NCBI RefSeq assembly: GCF_052857255.1
Contig: NC_135505.1
Location: 45,958,520 to 46,022,519, forward strand
Direction: 5' to 3'
Origin: Amblyomma americanum
Taxonomy: Eukaryota; Arthropoda; Arachnida; Ixodida; Ixodidae
Length of the DNA stretch: 64,000 nt
Shown piece by piece: positions 43,991 to 55,307 of this stretch. Positions within the stretch are counted from its first letter, which is position 1, and every line of letters starts with the position of its first letter. Position numbers and translations under genes: made by a program. Below the pieces are notes generated by a model. That model saw only the letters and a list, made by a program, of their open reading frames with translations, was not told the DNA's origin and did no database searches.

Positions 43991-45918
43991 CAAGAGGGTT
44001 TAAATACATTTGACTGAGCAGTACACTAATACAGTCAATTTAATGGCAAATGTCTTCTCATGTCTGGATACAGTGGAACTCTCGTGTAAACGCTTCCTGC
44101 AGTGGACAAAACGGGGAAGAGGGGGAGGGATTTTGGGCATTCTTTAGGCATTCCTTTTTATTTTGTAAAAATCTTTGCACCGGCGTTTCAGGCTTCACAG
44201 CTGTGCTCTAACACTTAAGTTACAAAATAAACTCCGGGACCTAAGAAGATGCCCGCTGCTACTGCTACGCCCCCATTTCATCTGCCAAGCACCTGTACTG
44301 AATGCGGCTAGGTCCGTTCGTGAAAGGAAGTTGCATTAAAAGTTAAATTTTCAGCACAAAAGCTCGTGTGCAGTCATGGACGAAAATTTTGCGGAATTGG
44401 CATACGAGGAAAAGAATATATGCTTGCGCGGCCAGGGAAAGCACGCCAATAAAATGTGGAGATGCATCAGGATAGAAGCCTGTTCCATTGGCTAGAATGA
44501 ATGGCAGCTGGCTGGATGGCAATGAAGTGAATAATTAATTCTAAATCCATTAATTTTCACCCCGCAGACTTTTGTACCTGATCCTAATAGCACATGAGCT
44601 TTGTAAACATAGAAAAAAGGTTCCTTATGAAAACACTCAGACCTGACGCTAAGTAATAAAGCAGGCACAAAATGTTGTAAACATAGTTATATCAGTGAAA
44701 TAACGGCAAACACTTTGAAATAAATAGCTAAACTATAATAAGATTTCTAAGGGACAGATGATACGTTTGACGTCAAGTGAACTGGAGAAAAAACGCATTT
44801 ACCTCATTTGAAAGCAGACATGACTGCAAATTAAATTGGCTTTTCAGGTTTAGGGGTGATGAGTGCAACCGTAAATGATTGTTCTAGTCAATAGGCAAAA
44901 TGCGTTGTTATGGAAATTGAAGAAACTGAAAAAAAAACGCGAAACATTTGTTAACATGCTGAAAATGTGGTTAAAATGCACCCAAAAAGGAGTCGTGCAA
45001 AAGGTTGGAAAAGTTTTTATTGCATTTAACGCGGCACTCTGCGGCTTCGCAATGTTAAAGTCAAGAATGTGCTCACAAGACGCATGCATCTGACAGCGCC
45101 TGGTGTTAGCACAGAACAATAGTGGAAGTCGAACGAAAAACGAACCCGATGTTTTGGAGGCTGCTTTCGTGAGCAGTGTGCCTCTGAACTGCAAACCACC
45201 TTTGAGGGAGCACGTAAACCTCTAGACATGTAACTTCTGATTCACAGCAAGCCCTTTCTCACACAACGCAATGACCCAAGCCGTCGCTGCATCGCTAATA
45301 TGTTCATCGCTACTCACAGCTACAATACTATGACCAACATGAACAAAAAAAAGCCGTCCTGAAGATCAGTGCCTTTTGTGGCTGGGCGAGTGGTAAGATT
45401 TTCGGCGCGTGACGCATGTGACGTGCAACAGCAGCGCCAAACGTCTGAAAGGAAAAATAAATAAAAAAAGAGGTGAAGTGCGAGAGTGAAAACATTAGCT
45501 GATCGACTTTCATCCCGTGTGCCAACTACTCGGCCCCTCGAAGTCTGCCCCGCGTGTGTATGCAGCTTCCCAGTGTGCACAGCAACCATAATAATCTTGA
45601 ATGAACGATGAGCGAAGATTGTACATCCACCTGTTCAGCGTTTCTGCACCGTGCACCTAACAGTTCACATCTCTTTGTTGCAGTGGTTTATTTTGTGTAA
45701 GGATTGAAGCACGAGGCACGGCCGTTCAAAACAGGATGTGCTTAGATTCTTATTCCCTCTGTTCTTGCTGCGAATACCACTGACAAACTCTGCTACAGAT
45801 ACGAAGTGGCGCTTGTTAATTGCGACATACGGAAAGCTTTCTTATGCTTAGCTTTTATCGACGACAGATGGCGAGGACCTTACTTTGAGTTCCCTTCTTT
45901 GCTTAAAACCTCAATCCC
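43991..45918. other. No gene recognised
   Basis: AT-rich. A minus-strand frame 44850-45194 (114 codons) and its overlaps have no domain; a TTTTTATTG at 45015 would be a minus-strand AATAAA. Nothing else stands out up to the tRNA. Confidence 0.3.
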
Positions 45919-45992
45919 GCCTCCGTGGCGCAATCGGCTAGCGCGTTCGGTTGTTAACCGAAAGGTGGGAGGTTCGAGCCCTCCCGGGGGCG
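45919..45992 (+). tRNA. tRNA-Asn (GTT)
   Basis: 74 nt folding into a full cloverleaf by hand: acceptor GCCTCCG/CGGGGGC (one T-G pair), D stem GCGC/GCGC with loop AATCGGCTA, anticodon stem TTCGG/CCGAA with loop TTGTTAA (anticodon GTT, Asn), variable AGGTG, T stem GGAGG/CCTCC with loop TTCGAGC, and discriminator G. No intron; CCA is not encoded, as expected in eukaryotes. A and B boxes (TGGCGCAATCGG, GGTTCGAGCCC) are intact and a T-run terminator follows. It is not attached to a SINE body, so it is likely a working gene. Confidence 0.93.
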
Positions 45993-46003
45993 AGCGGTGT
46001 TTC

Positions 46004-46017
46004 TTTTTTTTTTTTTT
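46004..46017 (+). terminator. RNA polymerase III terminator
   Basis: A run of 14 T, 12 bases after the 3' end of tRNA-Asn, as expected for Pol III termination. Confidence 0.8.
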
Positions 46018-46639
46018 GGTGCTTCGGTTTAAGTGTGCTGATGATTATTTTTTTCCCTGTCTTGCGACTAGCTTATGAATAAAGTGAAGCCAAATGTTCG
46101 CTTTAGGAGTGACGGGTACAAAAAAATTGCACGTTTGAAGGTTATTGTGAGAATTCTTGCTAAGCTCTCCGTTTCAACACCACTGCTTAAAGCTAATTAT
46201 GCAGGTGCGTGAATTTTTAAATCAGTACGATGTAGCGAGATAAGCCATGTTCTCATAGCTTAAAATTTTTTTTCAATTCCTTACTGTGCGCCATATACTC
46301 CATTGAGGAGGTACGCCATTAAGGAGAAGAGGGCAGAGGAAGCTCCTACAAGTGATTATTAATGCTCATTTAGCATGAGAAAGGATTGAATGGTGAATAA
46401 ACCTCGGCGGGAAGACGATTCCCATTCATCGATGGTTGTGGTTGCGGGAAACAGGAGTGCTGCCGACCGCAGTGCTCTAAAACCTTGACTCATGTGTATA
46501 GCAGCTGCCTTAGTTGGTCCATGATATTCCTTCAAAAGTCAGCAAGATGCTAGAGACAAGGTTAAAGGAGCAAAACGCACTGGTATTCACTTCGAACTGA
46601 TTTTAGAGTGCAGATATTAAACGCCCGTTCGTAATTTGA
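46018..46639. other. No feature recognised
   Basis: Flank of the tRNA. No open frame of note and no repeat. Confidence 0.3.
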
Positions 46640-47165
46640 GCCGTGTCGCCACCATGAATGTAAACGTGCCAAACTATGTCAATAAATAAAAATAAACATC
46701 GCCGGGGATGGCATTTGAACCCGCGGCGCCGCGAACAGATCAATTTCGCTGGCCACGGCACGAGATCACAAGGCGATCGCCGCAGCAGATCATGGCTCGG
46801 GTTAAAATTTAACACAATTTCGTGCTCTGCACTGCCCATCAACATCATCTACTATTACTGCTATCAGATCGACTAATATACACATTAATTCATTCTGCGC
46901 ATTGCACATGTTCTTTTTCATCAACTGATAATCCTATCGAACTAATATCGTCGCCAGCAAAAGGAGAACAGTGAGCTACAGAGACGGAAAGCAATAGGCT
47001 ATCGCTGCGGCGGATGGCGCCTCGTGCTAACTGCAACACACTTTCGCGCTGTACATTCCACATCGTCATCTTCATATACTAATACTGATATCGCGCGGAG
47101 TGCATTGCACATGGTCTTCATCAACTAATATATTACGTAACTGACATCGTAGCCTGACGTGCCGA
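46640..47165 (-). repeat. SINE-like head with a diverged tandem body
   Basis: On the minus strand, GCGGGTTCAAATGCC at about 46708-46722 is a B-box match in a tRNA-like context. To its right on the plus strand, two diverged units of about 200 bp (46800-46965 and 47030-47150) share AACACA.TTTCG.GCTCT-type phrases followed by GCATTGCACATG and TCATCAACT. The block may be a SINE with a tandemly duplicated flank, or an unrelated tandem repeat beside a SINE head. Confidence 0.4.
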
Positions 47166-47560
47166 CGACCCAGCAATGCAAAGCAATGAGCCGACAGAAC
47201 ATGAGACATTAACGGAGCTGTGCTAAAATTTTGCATTAGGGACAATCGTAATCGATCTTAGCAATAATTTCTTGTACTGTCTGGCCAAATAGCAAAATTT
47301 TTCCTTTGGAATTTTTGGAATGGCACTTGTGAAGTCACGTTTCAAAATAAAGAAAAAGATTTCGAAGCGACGAATATATAAATTTGTCAGCCATTACAAT
47401 AAAACTCGGTTGGGAGTCTGCACCTGCGCCGCTTGCTCGGTATTTTTTTCCTCCCAAATTTAGCCTTTCGCTTAGCGGCGTTTTGAAGGAATTTCAAAGA
47501 AGGTTGGCAAAGGCAGTAGAGTTTTCAATGTTTTGCTGAAAAAGAAGTCTACTCTAAGGG
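47166..47560. other. Possible LTR fragment, otherwise nothing
   Basis: ACAATAAAACTCGGTTGGG at 47397 resembles the polyadenylation end of an LTR on the plus strand. No partner repeat was found. Confidence 0.25.
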
Positions 47561-47568
47561 ACGAACGT

Positions 47569-48460
47569 TTATTTGTAAAAATTATGTTTCAAAAGAAAAA
47601 TAGGAAAGGGTGCATTTGCTCCATAGGTGTCTATGTAGACAGTGCTGTGATGGGGTGCTGGTGGATGTTTTTGACCGTTCGCGTTATCCGTTATACGTGT
47701 TATATATTGGGGAGGAAAATGCCCATTTCTCTGTGCTGCTGACTCGGCAAAAAGAATTCCCTCCTTCCCTCCTTCCAAAGGTGTCATTCCATAACGGAAT
47801 AAAAACTTGATTAGTCGCCCCTGCAATGTACTTGCTGAATTCTTTCGAAGCTCTTCTTTTACTGTCCGCACGGCCCGTTCCGCCAATTCACTTTACTGAG
47901 GATGGTATGGGGCTGTTCTGACGTGTTTCTTGAAAACTGTGGTCCGTTATCCGATACCAAGCAGTATGGTAGGCCAAACCGTGCGAAAATACCTTGAAGT
48001 ACTTGAGTGGTGGTTTCTGCTGTGGCGGTCTTCAAAGGTATGGCCTGCACCAACTTTGTCTCGGCGTAAACCAAAACAAAAATTTGGTAGCCATTGATGG
48101 GGCCGGCAAAATCCATATGCAACGTGTACCACGGTCTGTTGCTCGCCGGTCATAGAGACGGAATTTGAGCAGCCAGCATGGGCCAGCATTGAATATATAT
48201 ACTTGCTTCCTTGAAGGTATACTGAGGGCAACTTTGAACCAACACTTCGATGTCCCATCTAGTCCAAGATATGAAAATAACGCTCGAGCTGTGCGCTTCA
48301 TCGCTGTGATACCGGGATGACTGTCGTACAGTTCCTTTAGCATGCATCGCTGCGTCGCCTCCGCCAAAACTACTTGATGGCCACAGTAAATCAGATCGTG
48401 GCTGACGGCGAGCTCGTTACGGCGAGAAAAGTACGGCATCAGGTGTTGCTGTGCTGCCAA
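47569..48460 (-). pseudogene. Gypsy integrase (frameshifted)
   Basis: Visible are an H2C2-region segment (LKELYDSHPGITAMKRTARA near 48300), the core with MHMDFAGPINGYQIFVLVYA (first Asp, near 48110) and LVSDNGPQF (second Asp, near 47950), and ERAVRTVKEELRKNSAS near 47870, close to where the catalytic Glu region should be. Several frames are needed, so it is inactive. Integrase would insert the element's cDNA into host DNA. Confidence 0.78.
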
Positions 48461-48619
48461 TAAGTGCCGTGGCCAGCCACGTGAGATCTACGCCCTGATC
48501 CGCTGAAGCGTATGGTCCGAGCGGCTTAGGTCCGCTAGTCGCTGAGTGGAAAAGGCCATGGAATTTAGGCCCCGCGTATAAAGCATGTACACTATGGGCT
48601 CTTGCCCTTCTCGCTCACC

Positions 48620-49330
48620 CTATCCCGGTAATGGCAGGTGACTGAACGCGTCTGCGTTAGCATTTAGGTGTCCTGGGCGGTACTCGAGATCATACTGGTG
48701 AGCCGACAGTAGCAGTGCCCACCGTTGGATTCTTCCCGCGGCCACGTGTGGAATTGGCCGCTCCGTGTGAAACAGTCCGGTCAGTGGCTTGTGATAAGTC
48801 ACGAGAGTGTAATGCTTCGCCATCAAGTAATCTCGAAACTTTGTAACGCCGAACACCAAGGCGAACGCTTCTTTTTCCAGTTGCGAATAATTCCGCTCAG
48901 CCGGTGTCAGAGCTCTCGAACGGAACGATATGGGGTGGTCCCTGTTCCCGATTCGGTGTGACAGCGTCGCGCCGACCCCCACTGGCGAAGCGTCGCATTC
49001 AAGCCGCAACGGCTTTTCAGGGTCGTAGTGCGCGAGAAGTTCCGCTTCCCCCATAGCACGCTTGGCTGCCTGAAAGGCTTTCTCGTGCTCGGCTGTCCAC
49101 TGCCATCGTGCTCCTTTCGCCAACGTCCTATAGAGTGGAGCCAGCGTGGTTGCAAGGTTCGGCAAACTCTTGGCGTAATATGTGATCAATCCCAAAAGGG
49201 ATTTTAGCTGGCTCACCATCTCCGACCTTGGTGCGGCGGCGATGGCTTCTATATTCTGAGGGGGGTGTAAGCCAGTTGCGTCGATCTTGTGGCCCAAGAA
49301 CTTGCTTCTCGCGGAACCTGCATCTGTCAA
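48620..49330 (-). CDS. Gypsy RT thumb/connection and RNase H, open frame
   Basis: A 236-codon frame includes KFLGHKIDATGLHP (about residues 10-23), LLGLITYYAKSLPNLATTLA, and from about residue 105 an RNase H with LRLECDASPVGVGATLSH (first Asp), NYSQLEKEAFALVFGV (Glu) and a TLVTYHKPLTGLF segment where the second Asp (TDH) reads TYH. The end YDLEYRPGHLNANADAFSHL is typical. Integrase follows in another frame. Confidence 0.82.
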   Translation of the reverse strand: MTDAGSARSKFLGHKIDATGLHPPQNIEAIAAAPRSEMVSQLKSLLGLITYYAKSLPNLATTLAPLYRTLAKGARWQWTAEHEKAFQAAKRAMGEAELLAHYDPEKPLRLECDASPVGVGATLSHRIGNRDHPISFRSRALTPAERNYSQLEKEAFALVFGVTKFRDYLMAKHYTLVTYHKPLTGLFHTERPIPHVAAGRIQRWALLLSAHQYDLEYRPGHLNANADAFSHLPLPG

Positions 49331-49765
49331 GGTTCAACTTGAGTCCGTTGTCGCGCAGCCGCTCAAAGAATTGCCAGAGAATTGTCGTTCTCCTTTTCAG
49401 CAATAATGAAGTCGTCTAAGTACAGCTTGACGCGAAGACCTTGCAGAACGGATTCGAGGTGGCGCTGGAACAAACCTGGAGCCGTTGCGATTCCGAAAGT
49501 GAGGCCGTTGAATCAAACAACCCTTTGTGTGTGTTCAACACGGCCATTTTTCGTGCCTCGTCGTCCAGTGGCCAGTGGAAGTTGATTGTACGCGTGTCGT
49601 AAATCCAAAGTAGTGAACCCCCCCGTAAAGAGATGAGAAGATGTCCTCATTTTTTGGCAACGGATACTCTTCCAGATATGTCACCGGATTCACGGTTAAC
49701 TTGAAGTCGCCACACAGCCTAATACCACATTTCGCTTCACTACAGGCACGACGGGCGTAGCCCAC
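49128..49765 (-). pseudogene. Gypsy reverse transcriptase (frameshifted)
   Basis: Pieces are CGDFKLTVNPVTYLEEYPLP (near 49700), a YFGFTT stretch where the motif A region should be, then KLYLDDFIIAEK with catalytic YLDD at 49411-49422. Later pieces continue into the connection at about 49200. Frameshifts at about 49620 and 49400 prevent translation. Confidence 0.75.
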
Positions 49766-50592
49766 TCGAAAACTCTGACTGATGAATGCACTCCTTCCTG
49801 TACTTGGCGGTCGATTTCTGCAGACACCTTTTCTCGAAGCGTGTATGGCACCGGTCGAGCCTTGAGCAAACGTGGTAGAGTGGCATCTTTTTTGTGTAGT
49901 TTCACGGATAGCCCCTTACAGCAACCCAAACACTGCTGGAAAAATTCTGGAAATTTCATAAAAAGTTTCGCTGTCGTGACGTCACCGTGTGTGACATGTA
50001 CGTCCAGTAGTGCCATGTCAGCCCTCTGGAAGGTTTGGATGGTGTTCTGGCGGCACAAAAGAGGCCCGTTGCAATCCACTACAACCAGCGAGCTGTCCAC
50101 TCGCGGACTGCCGCATTCGACTTTCACGGCTACTCCGACAAGGACCGGCAGCGGCCCCGGGAAGCACGTCAGGCGCAGTGAAGTCTTCTCCAGTGGCGGC
50201 CACCATTCGCGGTTATTCTCGAATATCCTTCTTGGAATGACACTGATAGTGGACCCTGCATCTACGAGCATGCGCAGCTTCCGGTCTTCCCAGATGAAAT
50301 CCTTTTCAAATGGCCGTGCGGACTCGTTCATACTGTAGTTCTGAGCCTCCAAAGCGTAGAGCATTTCCTCGTCACTTCCGTCACTGCCGTCTATCTCCTT
50401 CACCGCGTAAGTTCCTGAGGAGTTAGAGCGACCACTGGAGCACATCCTTGCGAGGTGACCCTTCTTGCCACACTTGTGATACGTCGCTTTCTTGTGTCTG
50501 CACACTTCCAAATCAGGGTTTGAGCCACACCTTGCGCACTCAGTGGACTCTGTCATGAATCCATGCCCGCGCACGAACTTCTGCGGATTCAT
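49696..50592 (-). CDS. Gypsy nucleocapsid knuckle, protease and RT start
   Basis: A 298-codon open frame. CGKKGHLARMC at about residues 41-51 is a CCHC knuckle. MLVDAGSTISVIPRRIF (about 108-124) is the aspartic protease active site, but as VDAGS instead of the usual DTG or DSG, so activity is doubtful. From about residue 258 the start of the RT is seen (VQEGVHSSVRVFEWATPVVP). The frame leaves the RT reading after PVVPVVKRN, and RT continues in another frame from about 49740. Confidence 0.8.
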   Translation of the reverse strand: MNPQKFVRGHGFMTESTECARCGSNPDLEVCRHKKATYHKCGKKGHLARMCSSGRSNSSGTYAVKEIDGSDGSDEEMLYALEAQNYSMNESARPFEKDFIWEDRKLRMLVDAGSTISVIPRRIFENNREWWPPLEKTSLRLTCFPGPLPVLVGVAVKVECGSPRVDSSLVVVDCNGPLLCRQNTIQTFQRADMALLDVHVTHGDVTTAKLFMKFPEFFQQCLGCCKGLSVKLHKKDATLPRLLKARPVPYTLREKVSAEIDRQVQEGVHSSVRVFEWATPVVPVVKRNVVLGCVATSS

Positions 50593-50643
50593 CCTGTGCT
50601 TCTGTACGAAGTTGGCGGCACCGTTGTCATAGAAGCTCCTTTC

Positions 50644-51065
50644 CTACATTGCTCGGATGTTCGTTTCTGCGGTTTCTGCTGCTAGAGCAAGCGCTTCTGC
50701 CTCCGCCAGGCTTAAATTCTGTTGCGACAACATGTGTCGTCGAGCCTGTTCATCGCGGATTCCGCAAACAATCCGATCCCGCAGCATGGAGTCAAAAACT
50801 TCTCGAAACTGCAGTCCTTGGATTGTGGATCGAAGTGGTTGTCCAGGTGCTGTACAACGACTTCGTAACTCAAGCTTTTCACCGACTCCGACTTGCACTG
50901 GCCTTGAAGCACGTGAGCCACGTTATCGCTCAGAGCCGACGCCAGTAGAGCACCCTTTTTGCCCGGATATTTTATGCTGTGGCCCTCAAAAAAGGCCCCC
51001 AAACGAACATGGTAACTGCGCCAGCTACCGGTCATATCGTCGAATTCGGGTGGCCTGGCTGTCAT
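50644..51065 (-). pseudogene. Gypsy gag (capsid region), frameshifted
   Basis: Begins MTARPPEFDDMTGSWRSYHV at 51065 and continues with GALLASALSDNVAHVLQGQC. After a frameshift near 50760-50800 it reads DRIVCGIRDEQARRHMLSQQ and AEAEALALAAETAETN (ending near 50650). A W..Y..R....F start and IRDE...R..LL end are usual for capsid regions of this Gypsy group. The protein would form the particle shell. Confidence 0.75.
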
Positions 51066-51109
51066 CGTGCAGCTATCCCGTCCTCGTCGCCACTGAAGTA
51101 ACGGAACCT

Positions 51110-51412
51110 AGCCGGTGGGTAGTGGCAGAAAGAAATTTTGTTATATTTGCAATCTTTGTAGCAAGTACTCTGTGTCGGCATGTAAGAATTATTGTTTGTT
51201 GTATACTGTTATTTTTTCGTTATATGATTTATTTACCTTTTTTTCCTCTTCTAAATTCCCCCAGAAGATTTTGGTGTGAATTTCTTTAAAGCTATTTTTA
51301 ACGTTTGTGCCAAACTGTATGCGGGGCAAGACCCATCGTCAGGCGTTTCGCCTTTTGCTCTTGCTCCTCTTTCTGCATCAGAAAGAAACAAATAAATAAA
51401 AAAATAAAAAAT
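51110..51412 (+). mobile_element. LINE-like 3' UTR with A-rich tail
   Basis: A pyrimidine-rich stretch is followed by a segment containing GCAAGACCCATCGTCAGGCG and a tail AAATAAATAAAAAAATAAAA at about 51389-51408, typical of LINE 3' ends. No coding part is attached, so the call is tentative. Confidence 0.45.
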
Positions 51413-51426
51413 TTGAAACAGTGAAG

Positions 51427-51657
51427 GCGTGTGTTTTGTGGGTGTTTAACGTTCCAAAGTGACTCAGGTTATGAGGAACGCCGTAGTTAAGCTTTCTGAA
51501 AATTTTGACCACCTGCCGTTCATTAACGTGCACTAACATCGCAAAGTACACGGGCCTCAGATTTTTGCCGCCATCGAAAGCCGACCGCTGCGGCTGGGAT
51601 CGAACCCGCGTCTTTCGGGCCAGCAGCCGAGCGCCATTACTCAGCCACCGCAGGGGC
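51427..51657 (-). mobile_element. tRNA-derived SINE (Ruka-like), copy 5, with TSD
   Basis: Flanked by GAAACAGTGAAG (51415-51426) and GAAATAGTGAAG (51658-51669), a 12 bp duplication with one mismatch. Head at 51590-51657 on the minus strand with B-box complement GGGATCGAACCCG. It was inserted right beside the A-rich tail at 51408. Confidence 0.9.
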
Positions 51658-51804
51658 GAAATAGTGAAGAAACAATATTACGCGACGGCGTATGCAGCTC
51701 GTTCGGTTGAAAAGCCGTCGTCCTCTTAATAGCTGTAGTTGTGCGCACCGCGCGTCGGAAAAATTCCGGGGCTACGTAAAAATCCACGCACACTCAAAGA
51801 ATAA

Positions 51805-51888
51805 AAAGACCGGAGCCGAAGCCGGGAGTGCAACCAGGGCCTTTTACGTGCGAAACAGGGACGCTTCCAATCCGCCACGATGGCTATA
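51805..51888 (-). mobile_element. tRNA-derived SINE head, third type
   Basis: On the minus strand, GCCATCGTGGCGGATTGGAA (from 51885) followed by GGTTGCACTCCCGG (from about 51836) forms A- and B-box-like blocks at tRNA spacing. A T-rich then unrelated body may follow to about 51740. It abuts the 3' end of the Tx1-like LINE. Confidence 0.45.
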
Positions 51889-51929
51889 TATTTTTTTCTT
51901 TATTGCATGGAAATAGTGCCGAAAAGAAA

Positions 51930-54900
51930 AATTGAAGCATGCTTACGACACAAAACCCCAGGCCACCTACCCCTGTATGACCCCTTCTTCCAAAACATCA
52001 AAAGTCTGGGAGTCACACACATGCATCGAGATAGCAGAACCAGCTAGGCGGCTCTTCCAATGCAGCGTATACTCCGTGCACCAAAGCGCATTGCTCACGA
52101 AACAAAGATTTCGACAGCCGTGGTGATTCAGCATGGCGGTCCATCATGCGGCTCTTCCCGAGAATAAATAGTTCCAGCGACATAAATAAATCATATGGCA
52201 AAATAGTTTTTCTCCACGGGGAAAAAACAGATACTGTGGGGTGTGATGTCAATATCCTTCTAAATTGTTCGTTGCGTTATGTTCCAGAAGAACATAGCAT
52301 CAATGCACATGCGCCAATTCATTGTCCATGGCGCAAGCATCTCCTTAGCATCAAGCCATACCTTCATCGGCAGCGTCTACGTGTGCAGTTTGAAGAAGGA
52401 TGTTTATTGCAGCAGAAGAATGCACATTCGCCTAACCCGTTTTAAAGCACTTCTGCCAAGGAAATACACAAAAGTTGTCGATACAAAAGTAGAGGAAACA
52501 AACTCTGTAAGTGCCGGAGTCATCGGCCTCCTGGAGAGGCTAAACAGCTAGTCTAAAGAAAAGCGCACCGTGAGGGAAATGAAGGTGTCAGCAACTTCCT
52601 TAAGGAATCCCCATAAGGGCTCCTCACGAGTGTGCCCCGTCGGTGCGAATAGGAAAGGAAAATGAACACTGAGACGCCTAATAAGAGCAGCTATTAAAAA
52701 AGGGTGTCTTGTCGAATTAAAAAGGCAGAAAAAGCGCGAAAGAAGCTAATGCAAGAATAAGTGAACACGGCCTATTCCACCAGACTCTAGAGAAAGAAAT
52801 AGGTTATCATGAAACATGGGTTCCCATGGGGAACGCCATACGAAGGGAGCAAATATTCTGTGCATCACCTGCACTTTCTTCCTCGCGCAGTGGAGAACCT
52901 GCAGCACATAGGCAAGTTTTGCAAATAAAAGAAATGTTGAAGACTTTAATCCCAGCTTATGCTACCAAAATGACTTGGCGTTGTACCCCAGTGACCCAAC
53001 CAAAACAGCTTCAATTTATCTAAATTAAAAGCCGCACCTGATCACTTACAGAACTGTTCAGTCAAATGTAAGGCCTCAAGCACACTCTTCTTGTCAGAAC
53101 ATAAGAGGGCGACATCATCTGCATAGGCTAAAATCTTGATTTATCACTACGGGTAGTTGCACTGTTATAATACTGAGGAAAAGGGGTTCAACATACAGGG
53201 CAAACAACATAGGCTATAATGGACAGCCTTGGCGAAAAATAATATTCATGGAATAGGTTTGGTTAGCTCGTGGTTAACAATTAGCCTTGTATAGGACTCT
53301 ATATACCACAGTTTAATGCCTCTAAGCAAAACATCTCCATTATTTTCATGCTCTAAGACCACAAACAAGAAATCGTGACGATCTTTATCAAATGCCTTGG
53401 CGAGGTCAATCTGAATTAGAGCTACTTGTCCGGTCTCAGCTGATACTATCTCCAATACTGAACGTGCAATATGAATAAAGCTTTGGATGCTGCGCCCCTG
53501 CTACCGCAGAACTGTGCTGTTACGAGTCGTGGCTATACCACCACTGCCACCACTTGTGGCGCCGGGGTTCACTCGAACCCAGGCTCCGTTGGGTAGCGTG
53601 TCCGAGACTTCGGGCTGAGCAATGATGGACCTTGAAGGTGGAAAAAACGAAAAACAAGCGAGTTTAATGCACTTAGGGAACCTGTTTACATATTTTACGA
53701 AAGAAAAAGAAACAGTCAAAAATTAAGAGTTCCTTGCGTCGAGCGACTGGATGACTCTTGTCGCCAAGGCCCAGAGCGGTCGTTCTCACTCAGGCCGCCT
53801 GTCAAATGCACTTAAGCTCGCCCTCTCACCACACGAGGCACAGATTGGAAGAGTCACCGCACATAGCACGCGGAGCCCCGTGGGAATGAGCGAGGGGGAT
53901 TCGGAGGCCCGCTGCTACTTCGCCTGAACCTATACCTCGATACATACACAGCCACCGGTGAGCCACGGTTAATTTCGGGAAGGCATCGTTTCCTTCTTCC
54001 CCTGTCGTCTGACCACCGCCGGGGAAACAGACAAAGGGAAGGTCATCGCCCCCCTTCCTGAAGAGTGTGGGAAAGATTCCGCAGGCAGGTTCTCAGCACA
54101 TATTTTTTTTGTGGGGTCCTCGTGAGGTCAAACTACCTGTCGAAATTGCCGCTACTGCGGGATCATCCCGGTGGATTGAATCTTCACTTTAATCCTCGTC
54201 GGCAGGTGTGTATCTCGCTCATACCAGTGTTTATTAAGTCAGCGACAACTAGCTGCAGACCATTGCAAAGAACCTTTGCAAAAAGTTTGTTACCTACATT
54301 ATAGAGGTAAACAGGGCGATATTCCACAACTGTTTTCAACTGATTGGTGTCTGTGCTTTTTGGAATTAATATAGTACGCCAAGAATGGTAAGGGGGGCCA
54401 TCGAAACAGACACTAGGCAAGTGGAAATTGTTTTATAGAACTCGCTGGAAATATCATCTTGCTCAAGAGATTTCTGTGCCGTCAGATAAGAAATGGCAGA
54501 TTTAAATTCGTCTTAAGTGATAGGCCCCTCCACAACAGCACGCTTCTGATCGTCAAGCGACGAAAGGCTGCGAAGAAGCAACTGCAATCTGATCTCGCAT
54601 TTATGCCCACACAACCCCCAAACAGCTTCCAACAATAGCCAAAGAAAGCATCAATACCAGGACCATCTTCTACATGCAAACACCATACTGAATTTCCAAT
54701 ATTTTTTTTAGCAAGAGCAGTTTGCCTTTCATCACTCAGGGCCTGACGAGACGGTTGCTCCTCCAGAAACCTACTGGACGTAGACCTTATCAAGGCCCCC
54801 TTGTATCTTTCGGTTTCAAACAGCTGAACCACTGCTTTTATGACAGTGATATCTTCTACATAGGCACCTGGGTTAATCCTCTCTAACTCATGTAGGTTAA

Positions 54901-55000
54901 CCAATGTACGGCCTAGCTCCCGAAAGTGACGTCTCTTCAAGAACGCGATTCTTCCTGAGGCTTCAATAGCAAACTTTTTTGCTCCTTGTTTAAAGAAATC
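51930..55000 (-). pseudogene. Tx1-like LINE reverse transcriptase and C-terminus
   Basis: Pieces in order: KRRHFRELGRTLVNLHELER and FLEEQPSRQALSDERQTALA (54940-54700), ILIPKSTDTNQLKTVVEYRP (near 54360) and NKLFAKVLCNGLQLVVADLI. After an insertion come FIHIARSVLEIVSAETG and ALIQIDLAKAFDKDRHDFLF (motif A, near 53415). YADD is at 53114-53125 (catalytic, intact), then YVLQVLHCARKKVQVMHRIF (near 52890) and a C-terminal part with LRLTRF and WRKTILPYDLFMSLELFI segments to about 51930. Frameshifts throughout. Confidence 0.75.
53503..54197 (-). mobile_element. ~0.7 kb insertion in the Tx1-like LINE, LTR-like
   Basis: The LINE RT reads up to IHTCRRG at about 54195 and resumes with RSIQSFIHIARSVLE at about 53500. 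The DNA between does not belong to the LINE. In minus-strand sense it has T- and GC-rich parts and ends with a GGCGCCACAAGTGG motif near 53550. It could be a solo LTR, but the ends are not clean and no certain target duplication was found. Confidence 0.45.
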
Positions 55001-55307
55001 TCATTTTCGCAAAACGGAGAGATCACCTGGTGACAACGTGTCCTTCAAGCAATCAGACGCAGCATGTTTGAAGATTTTATGTGAGAGCCAACAGCTATTG
55101 CACTTCCACGGCTCCCAAAGAGTGAGTGTTACCGACTATACCTCCCTATTCGAAGAGACACCTTGCGGTGATCACTGAAGAACATGGGTCGCACCCAGTC
55201 CCCAAAAACGCTGGCTAACATGTCTGCTGAAACCTAAATCTTGTCAAGCCGAGCACTAGAGAAGCACTGAAAATGAGTGAAATGAATAATATGTCTCTTA
55301 TCTTGAC

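Larger units (their letters stand above)
47569..51065 (-). mobile_element. Gypsy-type LTR retrotransposon, gag-pol, minus strand
   Basis: Near-complete internal region, in minus-strand order: gag (51065-50644), zinc knuckle and protease (50592-about 50100), RT (about 49900-49200), RNase H (about 49000-48620) and integrase (48460-47569). The order RT-RNase H-integrase is that of Ty3/Gypsy. The gag and pol style resembles the mag/K02A2.6-like group (from memory). A few frameshifts and stops interrupt it. No LTRs were found: the 5' side ends at about 51100 against other repeat DNA, and the 3' side fades at 47560. Confidence 0.85.
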
